Shown here piece after piece: positions 33,149-42,734 of a DNA stretch of 64,000 nucleotides. Positions within the stretch are counted from its first letter, which is position 1; the number at the start of each line of letters is the position of its first letter. The notes beneath the pieces are model-generated. The model saw only the letters and a program-made list of their open reading frames with translations. It had not been told where the DNA came from and made no database searches. The stretch is taken from the NCBI GenBank assembly GCA_028292505.1, contig JAQGMF010000054.1, positions 1 to 64,000 of the forward strand, in the 5' to 3' direction. The DNA is from Rhodocyclales bacterium. Its GTDB lineage: Bacteria; Pseudomonadota; Gammaproteobacteria; Burkholderiales; Rhodocyclaceae. Position numbers and translations under genes: made by a program.

Positions 33149-36100
33149 ATGAAAGCCGCAGAAATCCGTTCCGCCTTCCTTAAGTACTTCGAGTCGAAGG
33201 GTCATCAGATCGTCCCGTCCAGCCCGGTCGTGCCCGGCGACGATCCCACCCTGCTGTTCACCAACGCGGGCATGAATCAGTTCAAGGACGTCTTTCTCGG
33301 CTTCGACAAGCGCCCGTACACGCGCGCCGCGACGGCACAAAAATGCATCCGCGCTGGCGGCAAGCACAACGATCTGGAGAACGTCGGCTACACGGCGCGG
33401 CATCACACCTTCTTCGAAATGCTCGGCAATTTCAGCTTCGGCGACTACTTCAAACGCGATGCAATCAAGTACGCCTGGGAGTTGCTGACCCAAGTATTCA
33501 AGCTGCCGAAAGACAAGCTGTGGGCCACGGTGTATGCCGACGACGACGAGGCCTATGACATCTGGACCAAGGAGATCGGCCTGCCCGCAAAACGTGTCGT
33601 GCGCATCGGTGACAACAAGGGCGCGCGTTATGCCAGTGACAATTTTTGGATGATGGGCGACACCGGACCGTGCGGCCCTTGCTCGGAAATTTTCTACGAC
33701 TTCGGCCCCGGCGTGGCCGGTGGTCCTCCAGGCAGCCCGAACGAAGACGGCGACCGTTACACCGAGGTGTGGAACAACGTTTTCATGCAATTCAACCGTC
33801 GCATCGACGAAGGCGGCAACTACGTCATGGACTTGTTGCCCAAGCCCAGCGTCGACACCGGCATGGGACTGGAGCGTTTGACGCGCGTGCTGCAGAACGT
33901 GCCGACGAATTATGACATTGACCTATTCGTAACTTTGCTCGCGGCTGCGGAGCGCGAAGTCAAAGCTGCGGGCGGTCATGACATTGACAAGGAATCGCCC
34001 TCGCTCAAGGTTATCGCCGATCACATCCGCGCCTGCGCCTTCACGGTCGCCGATGGCGTCATCCCGAGCAACGAAGGTCGCGGCTACGTGCTGCGCCGGA
34101 TCACGCGCCGCGCGATTCGTCACGGCTACAAGCTCGGCGCGCGCATGCCTTTTTTCTACAGGCTGGTCGATGCGCTGGCCGCCGAGATGGGCGACGCCTA
34201 TCCCGAACTGAAGACACGCCAGGCGCGCATCACCGACGTGCTCAGGCAAGAGGAGGAACGTTTCTTCCAGACCATTGCCAATGGCATGGATATTCTGGAA
34301 GAAGAAATTGTGTGGCGACCTATTCGTTGGTATGCAAAAACACTGCCTGATTTTCAGTTCTACGAAGAACAGAAAACTTCTGAAGCAAAGAATTTTGTCC
34401 GCGAATTCGATTGGTTACTTCATACAAAAACAGAAGACTACTTAGTTGAAGTACAAAAAATAAATTCAACTACGAATGTAGAGCAGTTAATTTCTGATTT
34501 GGCACTGTGCAAAGATGAACTTGAAGGATATGCCCGCACAAAAAATCGAACCGCAAGCTTTGTCATAATTGCGGTAATTACCCAAGAAAGCGATTTACAG
34601 GATTGGGTTTCCCGCATTCGTACAGCCCATTCCAAGCTTGACCATCAGTTCCAAAAGCTCTTGAAGGTAGAGATAATAAAAGACGAAGAGTTGCTACTTG
34701 GCGGCGACATCGCCTTCAAGCTGCATGACACCTACGGTTTCCCGCTCGATCTCACGGCCGACGTGCTGCGCGAACGCGGCTTGACGGTCGATGAAGCCGG
34801 CTTCAACGCCGCCATGACGCGTCAGCGCGAACAAGCGCGTGCTGCAGGAAAATTCAAGCTCGCCCAGGGTCTGGCCTACAGTGGCGCGGCAACGACTTTC
34901 CACGGCTATGACAAGCTGCTGGTCGAAGACAGCAAGGTCACGGCCGTGTATGTCGATGGCAGTCCTGTCGAGGCGGCGCGCTCGGGCGATGACGCCGTCA
35001 TCGTGCTCGATCACACGCCGTTCTATGCCGAATCCGGCGGTCAGGTCGGCGATGCCGGCGCGCTGCAGAACGGTACCTCGCGTTTCGTCGTCGAGGACAC
35101 GCAGAAGATCCAGGCCGACGTATTCGGTCATCATGGCCGCGTGGTCGAAGGCGAAATCCGCGTCGGCGATGCGATCCAGGCGCGCGTCGATGCCAACCGT
35201 CGCGCCGCCACCATGCGCAACCACTCCGCCACCCACCTGATGCACAAGGCGCTGCGCGAAGTGCTCGGCGAACATGTGCAACAGAAGGGCTCGCTGGTCG
35301 ATGCCGACAAGACGCGTTTCGACTTCGCTCACAACGCACCGATGACGGACGAACAAATCCGCAAGGTCGAGCAGATCGTCAATCGCGAGATTCTTGCCAA
35401 TGCCTCGACGCAGTCGCGTGTCATGGGCATCGAGGACGCACAGAAAACGGGTGCCATGATGCTCTTTGGCGAGAAGTACGGCGACAGCGTCCGCGTGCTC
35501 GACATCGGTTCGTCACGCGAGCTGTGCGGCGGCACGCACGTGGGCCGCACCGGCGATATCGGCTTCTTCAAGATCGTCGGCGAAAGCGGCGTGGCGGCGG
35601 GCGTGCGCCGTGTCGAAGCAATCACCGGCGAGAACGCACTCAACTATGTGCTGGCGCGCGATGCGCAGCTGGCCGAGGTGAGCAGCACGCTCAAGGTGCC
35701 GACGCCAGAAGTAAGTAACAAGCTCGCCCAGGTGCTCGACAGTGTGCGAGCGCTGGAAAAGGAAGTGGCAGCCCTGAAATCCAAACTTGCCGGCAACCAG
35801 GGCGATGCCCTGCTGGCACAAGCCATCGACGTCAATGGCATCAAAATACTCGCCGCGACGCTCGAAGGCGCCGACATCACCGCGCTGCGCGAGTCGGTCG
35901 ACAAATTGCGCGACAAGCTCGGCAGCGCAGCCGTCGTCCTGGCCTCGGTCAACGATGGCAAGGTGACGCTGATCGCTGGCGTCACCGCCAATCTGACGGC
36001 GAAGGTGAAAGCCGGCGATCTGGTCAACATGGTGGCGCAACAGATCGGCGGCAAAGGCGGCGGTCGGCCAGACATGGCGCAGGCCGGCGGCACCGACGCA

Positions 36101-36157
36101 GCGGCACTCCCCGCGGCCCTGGCGACGGTGAAGGACTGGGTAACGAAACGCCTCTGA
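33149..36157 (+). CDS. alaS: Alanine--tRNA ligase with a ~130-residue insertion
   Basis: 1002 residues; family members are about 875. The catalytic and tRNA-recognition parts are normal ([44 protein letters not shown]). The editing site has NHSATHLMH (about 690-698) and CGGTHVG (about 791), and the C-Ala domain ends [15 protein letters not shown]. Between ILEEE (383-386) and [15 protein letters not shown] (516 on) lie about 130 extra residues, encoded by clearly AT-rich DNA (34307-34696) without stop codons. The conserved sequence resumes in frame, so one polypeptide is predicted. It charges tRNA-Ala and edits mischarged tRNA; the insert's role is unknown. Confidence 0.95.
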   Translation: MKAAEIRSAFLKYFESKGHQIVPSSPVVPGDDPTLLFTNAGMNQFKDVFLGFDKRPYTRAATAQKCIRAGGKHNDLENVGYTARHHTFFEMLGNFSFGDYFKRDAIKYAWELLTQVFKLPKDKLWATVYADDDEAYDIWTKEIGLPAKRVVRIGDNKGARYASDNFWMMGDTGPCGPCSEIFYDFGPGVAGGPPGSPNEDGDRYTEVWNNVFMQFNRRIDEGGNYVMDLLPKPSVDTGMGLERLTRVLQNVPTNYDIDLFVTLLAAAEREVKAAGGHDIDKESPSLKVIADHIRACAFTVADGVIPSNEGRGYVLRRITRRAIRHGYKLGARMPFFYRLVDALAAEMGDAYPELKTRQARITDVLRQEEERFFQTIANGMDILEEEIVWRPIRWYAKTLPDFQFYEEQKTSEAKNFVREFDWLLHTKTEDYLVEVQKINSTTNVEQLISDLALCKDELEGYARTKNRTASFVIIAVITQESDLQDWVSRIRTAHSKLDHQFQKLLKVEIIKDEELLLGGDIAFKLHDTYGFPLDLTADVLRERGLTVDEAGFNAAMTRQREQARAAGKFKLAQGLAYSGAATTFHGYDKLLVEDSKVTAVYVDGSPVEAARSGDDAVIVLDHTPFYAESGGQVGDAGALQNGTSRFVVEDTQKIQADVFGHHGRVVEGEIRVGDAIQARVDANRRAATMRNHSATHLMHKALREVLGEHVQQKGSLVDADKTRFDFAHNAPMTDEQIRKVEQIVNREILANASTQSRVMGIEDAQKTGAMMLFGEKYGDSVRVLDIGSSRELCGGTHVGRTGDIGFFKIVGESGVAAGVRRVEAITGENALNYVLARDAQLAEVSSTLKVPTPEVSNKLAQVLDSVRALEKEVAALKSKLAGNQGDALLAQAIDVNGIKILAATLEGADITALRESVDKLRDKLGSAAVVLASVNDGKVTLIAGVTANLTAKVKAGDLVNMVAQQIGGKGGGRPDMAQAGGTDAAALPAALATVKDWVTKRL
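34307..34696 (+). other. AT-rich in-frame insertion inside alaS
   Basis: Two hand-counted 60-base lines, 34321-34380 and 34441-34500, have 37% and 27% GC against well over 60% in the flanks. The encoded residues 387-516 include [20 protein letters not shown] and [12 protein letters not shown], a hydrophobic-strand pattern unlike AlaS. The left junction codes LEEEI and the right DEELL, which could be a blurred duplication of the target. No intein splice residues (C/S at the start, HN-C/S/T at the end) are present. Confidence 0.85.
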
Positions 36158-36182
36158 TCCACCACGCGAAACGGCCATCGAC

Positions 36183-36214
36183 AAGACCTCCGCGGAGCGT
36201 ACTGCGGGGGTCTT
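36183..36214 (+). terminator. Intrinsic terminator of alaS
   Basis: AAGACCTCCGC, ten-base loop, GCGGGGGTCTT, then TTGTTTTT: an 11-bp stem with one wobble pair and a T run, 26 bases after the alaS stop. Confidence 0.85.
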
Positions 36215-36319
36215 TTGTTTTTCGGAGAATGGACTTCGTTTGCTCAAGAACACAGCGCTGCAAGCCGTAAAGTCGGATTGAGCCTTCTTCCTCGCCGACC
36301 CCTTTTGCGGAATCAAATT

Positions 36320-39300
36320 GTGCCCGTTGCGCCTGCCCTGACCGCCCTGCAGCCAGTACCGGCAAGCCTTCGCAGGCCGCGTGGCCGTGATGCCGGCATC
36401 AAGGTCGTGGCCGCACTCATGCTGCTTTTCAGCCTGTCGCTGGCCGTGGCGTTCTGGCAGGACCAACAAGCGGCACCACAACGTATGCGCAAAGCTGCCG
36501 TGGCCGCACATTCCCGCACGCTCTTCACGCATGTGCAGGACGAATTGCAACTCGTCGACAGATTGTTGGGGGCGCTGGATCTGGCAGAGCCTCCACAGAA
36601 TGCTGGCGACATAAATACATTTGCGCGGCTGGCCAAGAACCTCAGTCCGGGCTTTCGCGACATGCAGGCCGTGGCGCTGGCTCAGGTGCGTAGCGCCGGC
36701 AATGACACGCAGCAGATCCAGCTGCTTCCCCTCGGCGATATTCTCGACAAACAAAACGCTACAGACAGCAGCGGATGGACGGCAATGTCCGAAGGATTGA
36801 CACGGCTTGCCGGCGAAGCGGCGCGCGCGGCGCGCAACAGCGGGCGTCTGACGCTGACGGGGCCGCTGATGGCCGCCGACATGCGCGTGCTGGCAATCGC
36901 CCAGAGCAGCCGCGAGGGCAAGGTCAACATCGTCTTGATCGATGAGGACAAATGGCTTGCCGTCGAGCAGGTACAGCATGCCAGATGGATACGTGCAACG
37001 CTGCTGATCGCGACCGACGCGCGTGCATCGGACGCAGTCGTGGCGAACGACACCGAGCTCATGCGCTTCAGCTTTGACAAGCTCAGTCCACAGGTACAGC
37101 TTCTCGTGACGGCGCTACCGCTTGCGCAGGCCCAGCCGTCGACCGTTGTCGGTGCCTTCGGCATCGCCCTGTTCGGCATGATGATTTCGGGGCTCATTCT
37201 GCTGCTAGGCACACGCGGCAATCAAGCCGCCGCCGCGGCCAGCCTGGTCGGTCGCGCACTCACCGAAAGCGATGAGCGCCTGCAACGTGCGCTGCAACTC
37301 ACGCAAGACGGCATCTGGGAATATGACCTGAAGCGCCGCTCCCTCTATCTCTCCGGGCAGGCATTGGTCTTGATCGGCTGGCGCGACGAAAGCACGCAGA
37401 AGCAACCGACGCGCGCCGCGGTGCTGCGCAAACTGCCACGCCAGTGGCGTCGCGAAGTACTGCGGACCATTATCGAAACAGCGGGTAAGCCGGCTCCGCG
37501 CGAGCTGAAATTCCCCGTCAGCGACACCATGCTGAGCTCGCGCTGGATGCGTTTGCGCGTGCGCGGTACCTGTGACGCCGACGGCAAGCCGTGGTTGATC
37601 ACGGGCAGTGTGGCCGACATCAGCGAGGAGATGACGCATGCCAGCGCGCAGGATCGTTACCGCGCCCTGTTGATGCGCTTGCTCGACGCCATGCCGATCC
37701 CCGTGGCGGTGAAGACGGCGGATCACAAGGTGGTGATGCTCAACGAGCGCTATGCCACGCAGCTGATGGGTCCCCTCGAAGAAGTAATGAAACACGCCAG
37801 CGAAGGCGGCGCCGAAGCAGCCTTTGCCGAACGCATGGAAGAGCTTGACCAGATGGCGATTGCCACCGGCGAGCCGCAGGTTGCTCACGAGTGGCTCAAG
37901 ACCAGTCATGGCGACGAGTTGTATCTGCGCATCACGCGCGTGCTGTGCGATGGCCTCAACGGCGAGCCCATCGTACTGGGCACCTACGAAGACCTCACCG
38001 AACTGCAACGTCAGGCGCAGCAACAATCTGCGCTGCGCGAGTACTTCGAGAAAGTGTTCGACTCGCTGCCCAACCCGACCTATATCAAAGATGCGAACCA
38101 CTGCTACATCCTGAGCAACCAAGCCCACGCGCGCGCCAACAGGACGACGAAGGAGAACATGATCGGCAAGCGTTCGGCCGATTTCTCGCCCTACGAAGCA
38201 GAAGAAATCGAAGCGTCCGAGCGTGCCCTGCTCTCCGCCGCCAGCGAAGAAATCCACGAAAAGGAATATTCGCTCAACTATGGCGGCAAGCCGTGCAACA
38301 CCGTCATCCGCAAAGTGCGCATCACCGACCCGGCGGGCAATCCCGTACTGTTGGGCATTTCCTCCGACGTCACCTCGTTGCGCGAAGCTGAAGAGGATTT
38401 ACGTCGTCAGGCCGAACAACAATCGCGTCTGCGTAAATTCCTGCAGGATGTGTTCGACGCCGTACCCCACCCGCTGTTCGTCAAGGACAGACAGTGCCGC
38501 TACATCATGACCAACCGCGCGCACTCCGAGTCCGTCGGTGCCGGCATGCAGGACATCCTCGGCAAACGTTCGGCAGACTTCGTCGACGCAAGCGTCGCGC
38601 AGACCATCGAAGAAGCCGAGGAAGCCTTGTTCGCCGGCTCTGCTTCCGCCTCGACCGAAGCGGAATACGTCTTGCCGCATCATTGCGGCGAAACACGCCA
38701 CACGGTCATCCGCAAGGCGGTATGCACGAATGCCGATGGACAGCCAGTGCTAGTCGGTGTGAATACCGACATCACGCGTCTGCGCCAAGCGGAAGAAGGC
38801 CTGCGGCGGCATCGCGATCAGCTCTCCGATCTCGTGCGCGAGCAGACCATCGACCTGGTGCATGCCAAGGAAGTCGCCGAGCGTGCCAACGAGACCAAGT
38901 CGGCCTTCCTGGCGAATATGTCACATGAATTGCGCACGCCACTGCATGCCATCCTCAGTTTTGCGCGCCTGGGCGAATCGCGGATCGATCGGCTGGACGC
39001 CGAGAAACTGCACGACTACTTCAATCGCATCCGCGTCAGCGGCGAGCGCCTGCTCATCATGCTCAACGATCTACTCGACCTGTCCAAGCTGGAAGCGGGC
39101 CGTATCACCCTCGACATACGTGCCACCAAACTCGAGAACATCGTTCTGCAAAGCACGCGCGAGTTCGAAGCCTGGCTGACCGCACGCTGCCTGCAGCTGA
39201 ACACCGTCATCGAACCGGAGCTGCCACGCATCATGGTCGACGCCGCCAAGATCGGCCAGGTGCTGCGCAACCTGCTTTCCAATGCCATCAAGTTTTCGCC

Positions 39301-39652
39301 GGAGAATGGCCGCATTACGCTGAGCCTGCGCACCTGCAAGCTGGTGGCGCGCGGCGCGGCCGTATCTGCCATCGAACTGTGCGTTGCCGACGAGGGTGTC
39401 GGCATCCCGGAAGAAGAACTTGAAACCGTTTTCGAAAAATTCGTTCAGAGCAGCAGCAACCCGCACGAAGCTGGCGGTACCGGCCTGGGGCTGGCGATCT
39501 GCCGCGAAATCGTCGCCGCGCACGGCGGCCACGTATTCGCGCGCAACCGTGAGGACGGCGGCGCCGAATTCGTCGTGCACCTGCGTGTCGATCGCCGCGC
39601 TGCACAGGCACATAAACATGACATCCATGATGCAACGGAAGAGCTAAAGTGA
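36320..39652 (+). CDS. Sensor histidine kinase with four PAS domains
   Basis: About 1110 residues from the GTG at 36320. An earlier in-frame TTG at 36215 would overlap the alaS terminator, so the later start is preferred, though it lacks a clear ribosome site. Membrane segments at about 27-46 and 276-298 bracket a periplasmic sensor. Then four PAS domains begin near residues 316, 446, 573 and 704; the last two are alike (GKRSADF and HTVIRK/NTVIRK shared). The H box NMSHELRTPLHA puts the phospho-histidine near 870, and the ATPase has NLLSNAIKFSP and GTGLGLAIC. No own receiver domain; two response-regulator genes follow, the first 34 bases on, and are its likely targets. Confidence 0.88.
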   Translation: MPVAPALTALQPVPASLRRPRGRDAGIKVVAALMLLFSLSLAVAFWQDQQAAPQRMRKAAVAAHSRTLFTHVQDELQLVDRLLGALDLAEPPQNAGDINTFARLAKNLSPGFRDMQAVALAQVRSAGNDTQQIQLLPLGDILDKQNATDSSGWTAMSEGLTRLAGEAARAARNSGRLTLTGPLMAADMRVLAIAQSSREGKVNIVLIDEDKWLAVEQVQHARWIRATLLIATDARASDAVVANDTELMRFSFDKLSPQVQLLVTALPLAQAQPSTVVGAFGIALFGMMISGLILLLGTRGNQAAAAASLVGRALTESDERLQRALQLTQDGIWEYDLKRRSLYLSGQALVLIGWRDESTQKQPTRAAVLRKLPRQWRREVLRTIIETAGKPAPRELKFPVSDTMLSSRWMRLRVRGTCDADGKPWLITGSVADISEEMTHASAQDRYRALLMRLLDAMPIPVAVKTADHKVVMLNERYATQLMGPLEEVMKHASEGGAEAAFAERMEELDQMAIATGEPQVAHEWLKTSHGDELYLRITRVLCDGLNGEPIVLGTYEDLTELQRQAQQQSALREYFEKVFDSLPNPTYIKDANHCYILSNQAHARANRTTKENMIGKRSADFSPYEAEEIEASERALLSAASEEIHEKEYSLNYGGKPCNTVIRKVRITDPAGNPVLLGISSDVTSLREAEEDLRRQAEQQSRLRKFLQDVFDAVPHPLFVKDRQCRYIMTNRAHSESVGAGMQDILGKRSADFVDASVAQTIEEAEEALFAGSASASTEAEYVLPHHCGETRHTVIRKAVCTNADGQPVLVGVNTDITRLRQAEEGLRRHRDQLSDLVREQTIDLVHAKEVAERANETKSAFLANMSHELRTPLHAILSFARLGESRIDRLDAEKLHDYFNRIRVSGERLLIMLNDLLDLSKLEAGRITLDIRATKLENIVLQSTREFEAWLTARCLQLNTVIEPELPRIMVDAAKIGQVLRNLLSNAIKFSPENGRITLSLRTCKLVARGAAVSAIELCVADEGVGIPEEELETVFEKFVQSSSNPHEAGGTGLGLAICREIVAAHGGHVFARNREDGGAEFVVHLRVDRRAAQAHKHDIHDATEELK

Positions 39653-39686
39653 ATATTCAAGCGTTGGCTGAAGCGAGGACGGAGAC

Positions 39687-40589
39687 ATGAGCGCATCGCT
39701 GCTGATCGTCGATGATGAACCGATCAACCTGGAAATCATCGCTGAATACCTCGAAGATGAACCCTTCGAACTGACGCTGGCCAATAGCGGCGAGGCAGCC
39801 TGGACACTACTCCAGGCAAACCCGGAAGAATATAACGCTGTCATTCTCGATCGCATGATGCCCGGTATGAGCGGCATCGAACTGCTGCGCAAGATAAAGG
39901 CCGACCCGCGCATGGAGCATCTGCCCGTCATCATGCAAACAGCCGCGGCGGCACCGGAGCAAGTGGCGGAGGGCCTGGCCACCGGAGCCTATTACTACCT
40001 CATCAAGCCTTACGAACGCACGACGCTGCTTTCCATCATCAATGCGGCACTGGAAGACCTGACGCGCTGGGACGATCTCACCCAGCGCATGTCGCACAAC
40101 GTGCTGGCATTGAGCTTGATGAACGAGGCGCACTTCGTCATGCGCACGCTGGAAGAGGCGCAGGCCGTCGCAGGTCTGATAGCGCAGGTAGCGGCAGAAC
40201 CCGAAACAGCCGTCATGGGCCTTGCCGAGTTACTCGTCAACGGCATAGAGCATGGCAATCTCGGTATCGACTTTTCCGCCAAATCGCGCCTGAAACACGA
40301 GGACGGATGGGGCCGGGAAGTAGAACGTCGCCTGACCCTGCCGGAAAATATCGAGAAGCGCGTGCGTCTGCATCTGGCGCCGCATAGGGAGGGCTGGAAA
40401 GTCACGATTACCGACGACGGCGAAGGCTTCGACTGGAAAGCTTTCCTGGAGGTGGCGCCCGAACGCGCCTTCGCACCGAATGGGCGCGGCATCGTGCTTG
40501 CCCGCAAGCTGGCTTTCACGCAAATGACCTACAAAGGTAAGGGCAACTGTGTGGAATTGCTCATGCCGGCTGCGAGACGTGGTTCATGA
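39687..40589 (+). CDS. Response regulator with anti-sigma-like HATPase domain
   Basis: A 300-residue fusion. Residues 1 to about 125 are a receiver domain (LLIVDDEPINLE, phospho-acceptor aspartate in VILDRMMPGMSG near 54, lysine in YLIKPYE). Residues about 150-300 are a GHKL ATPase of the RsbW/SpoIIAB kind: MGLAELLVNGIEHGNLGI, ITDDGEGFDW, GRGIVLARKL. RsbW proteins phosphorylate STAS proteins and can bind sigma factors. Together with the phosphatase and STAS-like genes downstream, this suggests partner switching under control of the upstream kinase. The ATG follows GAGGACGGAGAC. Confidence 0.85.
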   Translation: MSASLLIVDDEPINLEIIAEYLEDEPFELTLANSGEAAWTLLQANPEEYNAVILDRMMPGMSGIELLRKIKADPRMEHLPVIMQTAAAAPEQVAEGLATGAYYYLIKPYERTTLLSIINAALEDLTRWDDLTQRMSHNVLALSLMNEAHFVMRTLEEAQAVAGLIAQVAAEPETAVMGLAELLVNGIEHGNLGIDFSAKSRLKHEDGWGREVERRLTLPENIEKRVRLHLAPHREGWKVTITDDGEGFDWKAFLEVAPERAFAPNGRGIVLARKLAFTQMTYKGKGNCVELLMPAARRGS

Positions 40590-40669
40590 CACCAGGTTTT
40601 ACCTTTTGACATACATATTGAAGTGACATCAGCGCAAAATCCCTTCCCATTTCCCTGGGATAGCAATAC

Positions 40670-42217
40670 GTGATCAACAGCGTGATCAACCGACCATTCA
40701 AAGTCCTGGTTGCAGACGACACCCAGGCGAATCGCACACTGCTGCGCGCCTATCTGGGACGTCTGGGCTTCGAAACCATCATGGCGGAAAACGGCCTGGA
40801 GGCGATCACTGCCTTCGAGGCGGCGACACCGGACATGGTGTTGATGGATCTCATGATGCCCGTCATGGACGGCTTCGAGGCAATCCGTCGCATCCGCGAA
40901 ATGCATACACGGCACTGGGTGCCGATCTTCGTCGTCTCGGCGATGGACGCCGAGCAAGACGTGGTGCGCGGCCTGGAGAGCGGCGCCGACGACTACCTCA
41001 CCAAGCCATTGTCATATCAGGTATTCGCAGCCAAGATGCGTAACATGGCGCGCGCCCTGAACTTCCAGCGCGCGCGCGAAGAAGCCATCGAACGTGAAGT
41101 AACGGTGTCCGACGCGGTCATCGACGGCATTGTGACGTTCGACGTCACCGGTTCCATCGTCAGTCTGAACCGCGCGGCCAATCTCATTTTCTCGATCGAC
41201 GCCAAAGAACTCACCGGCCGCCATTTCGCCTCGCTGGTGGCCGAAGACGAACGTCCCGCCTTTGCACTCGAACTGGCACACTGCATCGACAACGGTGCCG
41301 GCAACTTGATCGGCCGGGTCGCCGAAGTCAGTGCATGCACGCCCGGTGGTCGGCGCTTCGCCATGGAATTGTCGATCAGTGAACTGCCGGCGGTGGAGCG
41401 CCGTCTGTTCATTGGTGTGGTGCGTGACATCAGCGCACGCAAGCGCTTCGAACAGCAACTCGCTGAAGATGCCGAACGCCTACGCCAGTACCACGAAGAA
41501 GCGGAATCCGAGGCCGAGCTGGCCAAAGAGATCATGGAGCGCCATATCAAGCGCGAAGGCATCGACGCACGTGGTGCGCATCAGCGCGTACTACCGACCG
41601 CACGCTTTTCCGGCGACATCGTGATGGCTGCGCGTTCACCGTCGAACCAACTCTACGCCCTGCTCGCCGATGCCACGGGCCATGGCTTGGCCGCGGCCAT
41701 GAGCGGCCTGTCGATCGTCAATTATTTCTACCAGGCAGTGGCCAGCGACACGCCACTGACGACCATGGTCACAGAGATCAACCACTCGCTGCGCGAACTC
41801 CTGCCGGCCGGCCGTTTCGTGTCGGCCGCTCTGGTGCGCATCGACGACATTGCGTGCAGTGCCGAATGGTGGCTCGGCGGCGTGCCGGACGTCCTGCAAC
41901 TTGACGCACGGGGCGAGTTATTGGCGCGTTTCACTTCGACGCACCTGCCGCTGGGCATCACCGACATGACCGACGAGGATTGCCAAACGTCATATTTGAA
42001 GTGGAATACGCCGGGCCGTCTAGTGTTGTGTTCGGACGGCGCACTCGAAGCCACCACCTTCGACAGCGAGGAATTCGGTTACGACGGCGTGCTCAAGGCA
42101 CTACGCCATGCGGACGCGGCTTCGCCACTAGATGCGCTGACTACCGCTTTGGACACACATCTGCAAGGCCAGAGCGCGCACGACGACGTCTCCTTCCTGC
42201 TGCTCGATCTGCACTGA
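40670..42217 (+). CDS. Response regulator with PAS and PP2C (SpoIIE-type) phosphatase
   Basis: A 515-residue protein. Receiver domain: VLVADDTQANRTLL, aspartate in VLMDLMMPVMDG (about 60), lysine in YLTKPL. A PAS domain (about 145-255: DAVIDGIVTFDVTGSIVSLN) and a coiled helix (EEAESEAELAKEIMERHI) lead to a SpoIIE/RsbU PP2C phosphatase with ALLADATGHGLAAAMSG and, at the end, AHDDVSFLLLDLH, which keep the metal aspartates. Such phosphatases dephosphorylate STAS anti-anti-sigma proteins. The start is GTG at 40670; a second GTG at 40682 is possible. Confidence 0.9.
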   Translation: MINSVINRPFKVLVADDTQANRTLLRAYLGRLGFETIMAENGLEAITAFEAATPDMVLMDLMMPVMDGFEAIRRIREMHTRHWVPIFVVSAMDAEQDVVRGLESGADDYLTKPLSYQVFAAKMRNMARALNFQRAREEAIEREVTVSDAVIDGIVTFDVTGSIVSLNRAANLIFSIDAKELTGRHFASLVAEDERPAFALELAHCIDNGAGNLIGRVAEVSACTPGGRRFAMELSISELPAVERRLFIGVVRDISARKRFEQQLAEDAERLRQYHEEAESEAELAKEIMERHIKREGIDARGAHQRVLPTARFSGDIVMAARSPSNQLYALLADATGHGLAAAMSGLSIVNYFYQAVASDTPLTTMVTEINHSLRELLPAGRFVSAALVRIDDIACSAEWWLGGVPDVLQLDARGELLARFTSTHLPLGITDMTDEDCQTSYLKWNTPGRLVLCSDGALEATTFDSEEFGYDGVLKALRHADAASPLDALTTALDTHLQGQSAHDDVSFLLLDLH

Positions 42218-42243
42218 TTCGAGCGACAAACCGGCTGCTGCGA

Positions 42244-42636
42244 TCAGTGCAGCAATAGCTCTGCAGGCATTTGCTCTACAGGCATTTCGATCGCCTCACC
42301 GAGCCATTCATGCGCCATGTCGTCGTCATCAAACACGCGCACCTCAATCTCCATCAGTGCGAGTGAAAGTAACGCAGCCCAAGCTACCCATTGACTGTCG
42401 CTGACGATGGCGATGCGCGCGAAGTCATGCGCATGCAAGCGGCCATAGCGTACCTGTTCGATCAGCGCGTCCAACGAGCAGGACTCCAGTTCGCGCAAAT
42501 CGAGCAGCAGATCGAGCGGTGCGGCAAAGTGAATGCGGTAGTCGGAGAGTTGCTCGAACTCGCGGCACTCATCGAGCGTCAAGCGCCCGAAAGCGCGAAG
42601 TTCGAGACGATCGACAAATACATCGGTGGAAATCAT
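42244..42636 (-). CDS. SpoIIAA/STAS-like protein
   Basis: A 130-residue soluble protein resembling the SpoIIAA-like STAS/SEC14 family: RLELRAFGRLTLDECREF, LDLLLDLRELESCS, FARIAIVSDSQWVAWAAL and EVRVFDDDDMAHEWLGEA. There is a serine in ESCSLD, but no clear classical DSxG phosphorylation loop. Convergent with the PP2C regulator gene, 26 bases between stop codons. Its place next to an RsbW-like and a SpoIIE-like protein makes it a candidate third partner, although opposite orientation means separate expression. Confidence 0.72.
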   Translation of the reverse strand: MISTDVFVDRLELRAFGRLTLDECREFEQLSDYRIHFAAPLDLLLDLRELESCSLDALIEQVRYGRLHAHDFARIAIVSDSQWVAWAALLSLALMEIEVRVFDDDDMAHEWLGEAIEMPVEQMPAELLLH

Positions 42637-42734
42637 GACCGCCTCCCATACAAAAGGGGCGAGGGTCTGTCCAGGAATGCCTATGAATAGGACGGAACCC
42701 GCTACGCCTGATTCACTATAGACCAGGGTGGGGC

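Noticed and set aside
34307..34696. An intein in alaS
   Set aside because: The block does not begin with cysteine or serine, does not end in HN followed by C/S/T, and at about 130 residues shows none of the splicing blocks. The flanking sequence is not a conserved active-site motif.
34307..34696. A frameshift or pseudogene in alaS
   Set aside because: The reading frame runs through without stop codons and the C-terminal editing and C-Ala domains are complete.
36215..36319. TTG start of the PAS kinase at 36215
   Set aside because: This start overlaps the tail of the alaS terminator and the extra 35 residues look untranslated.
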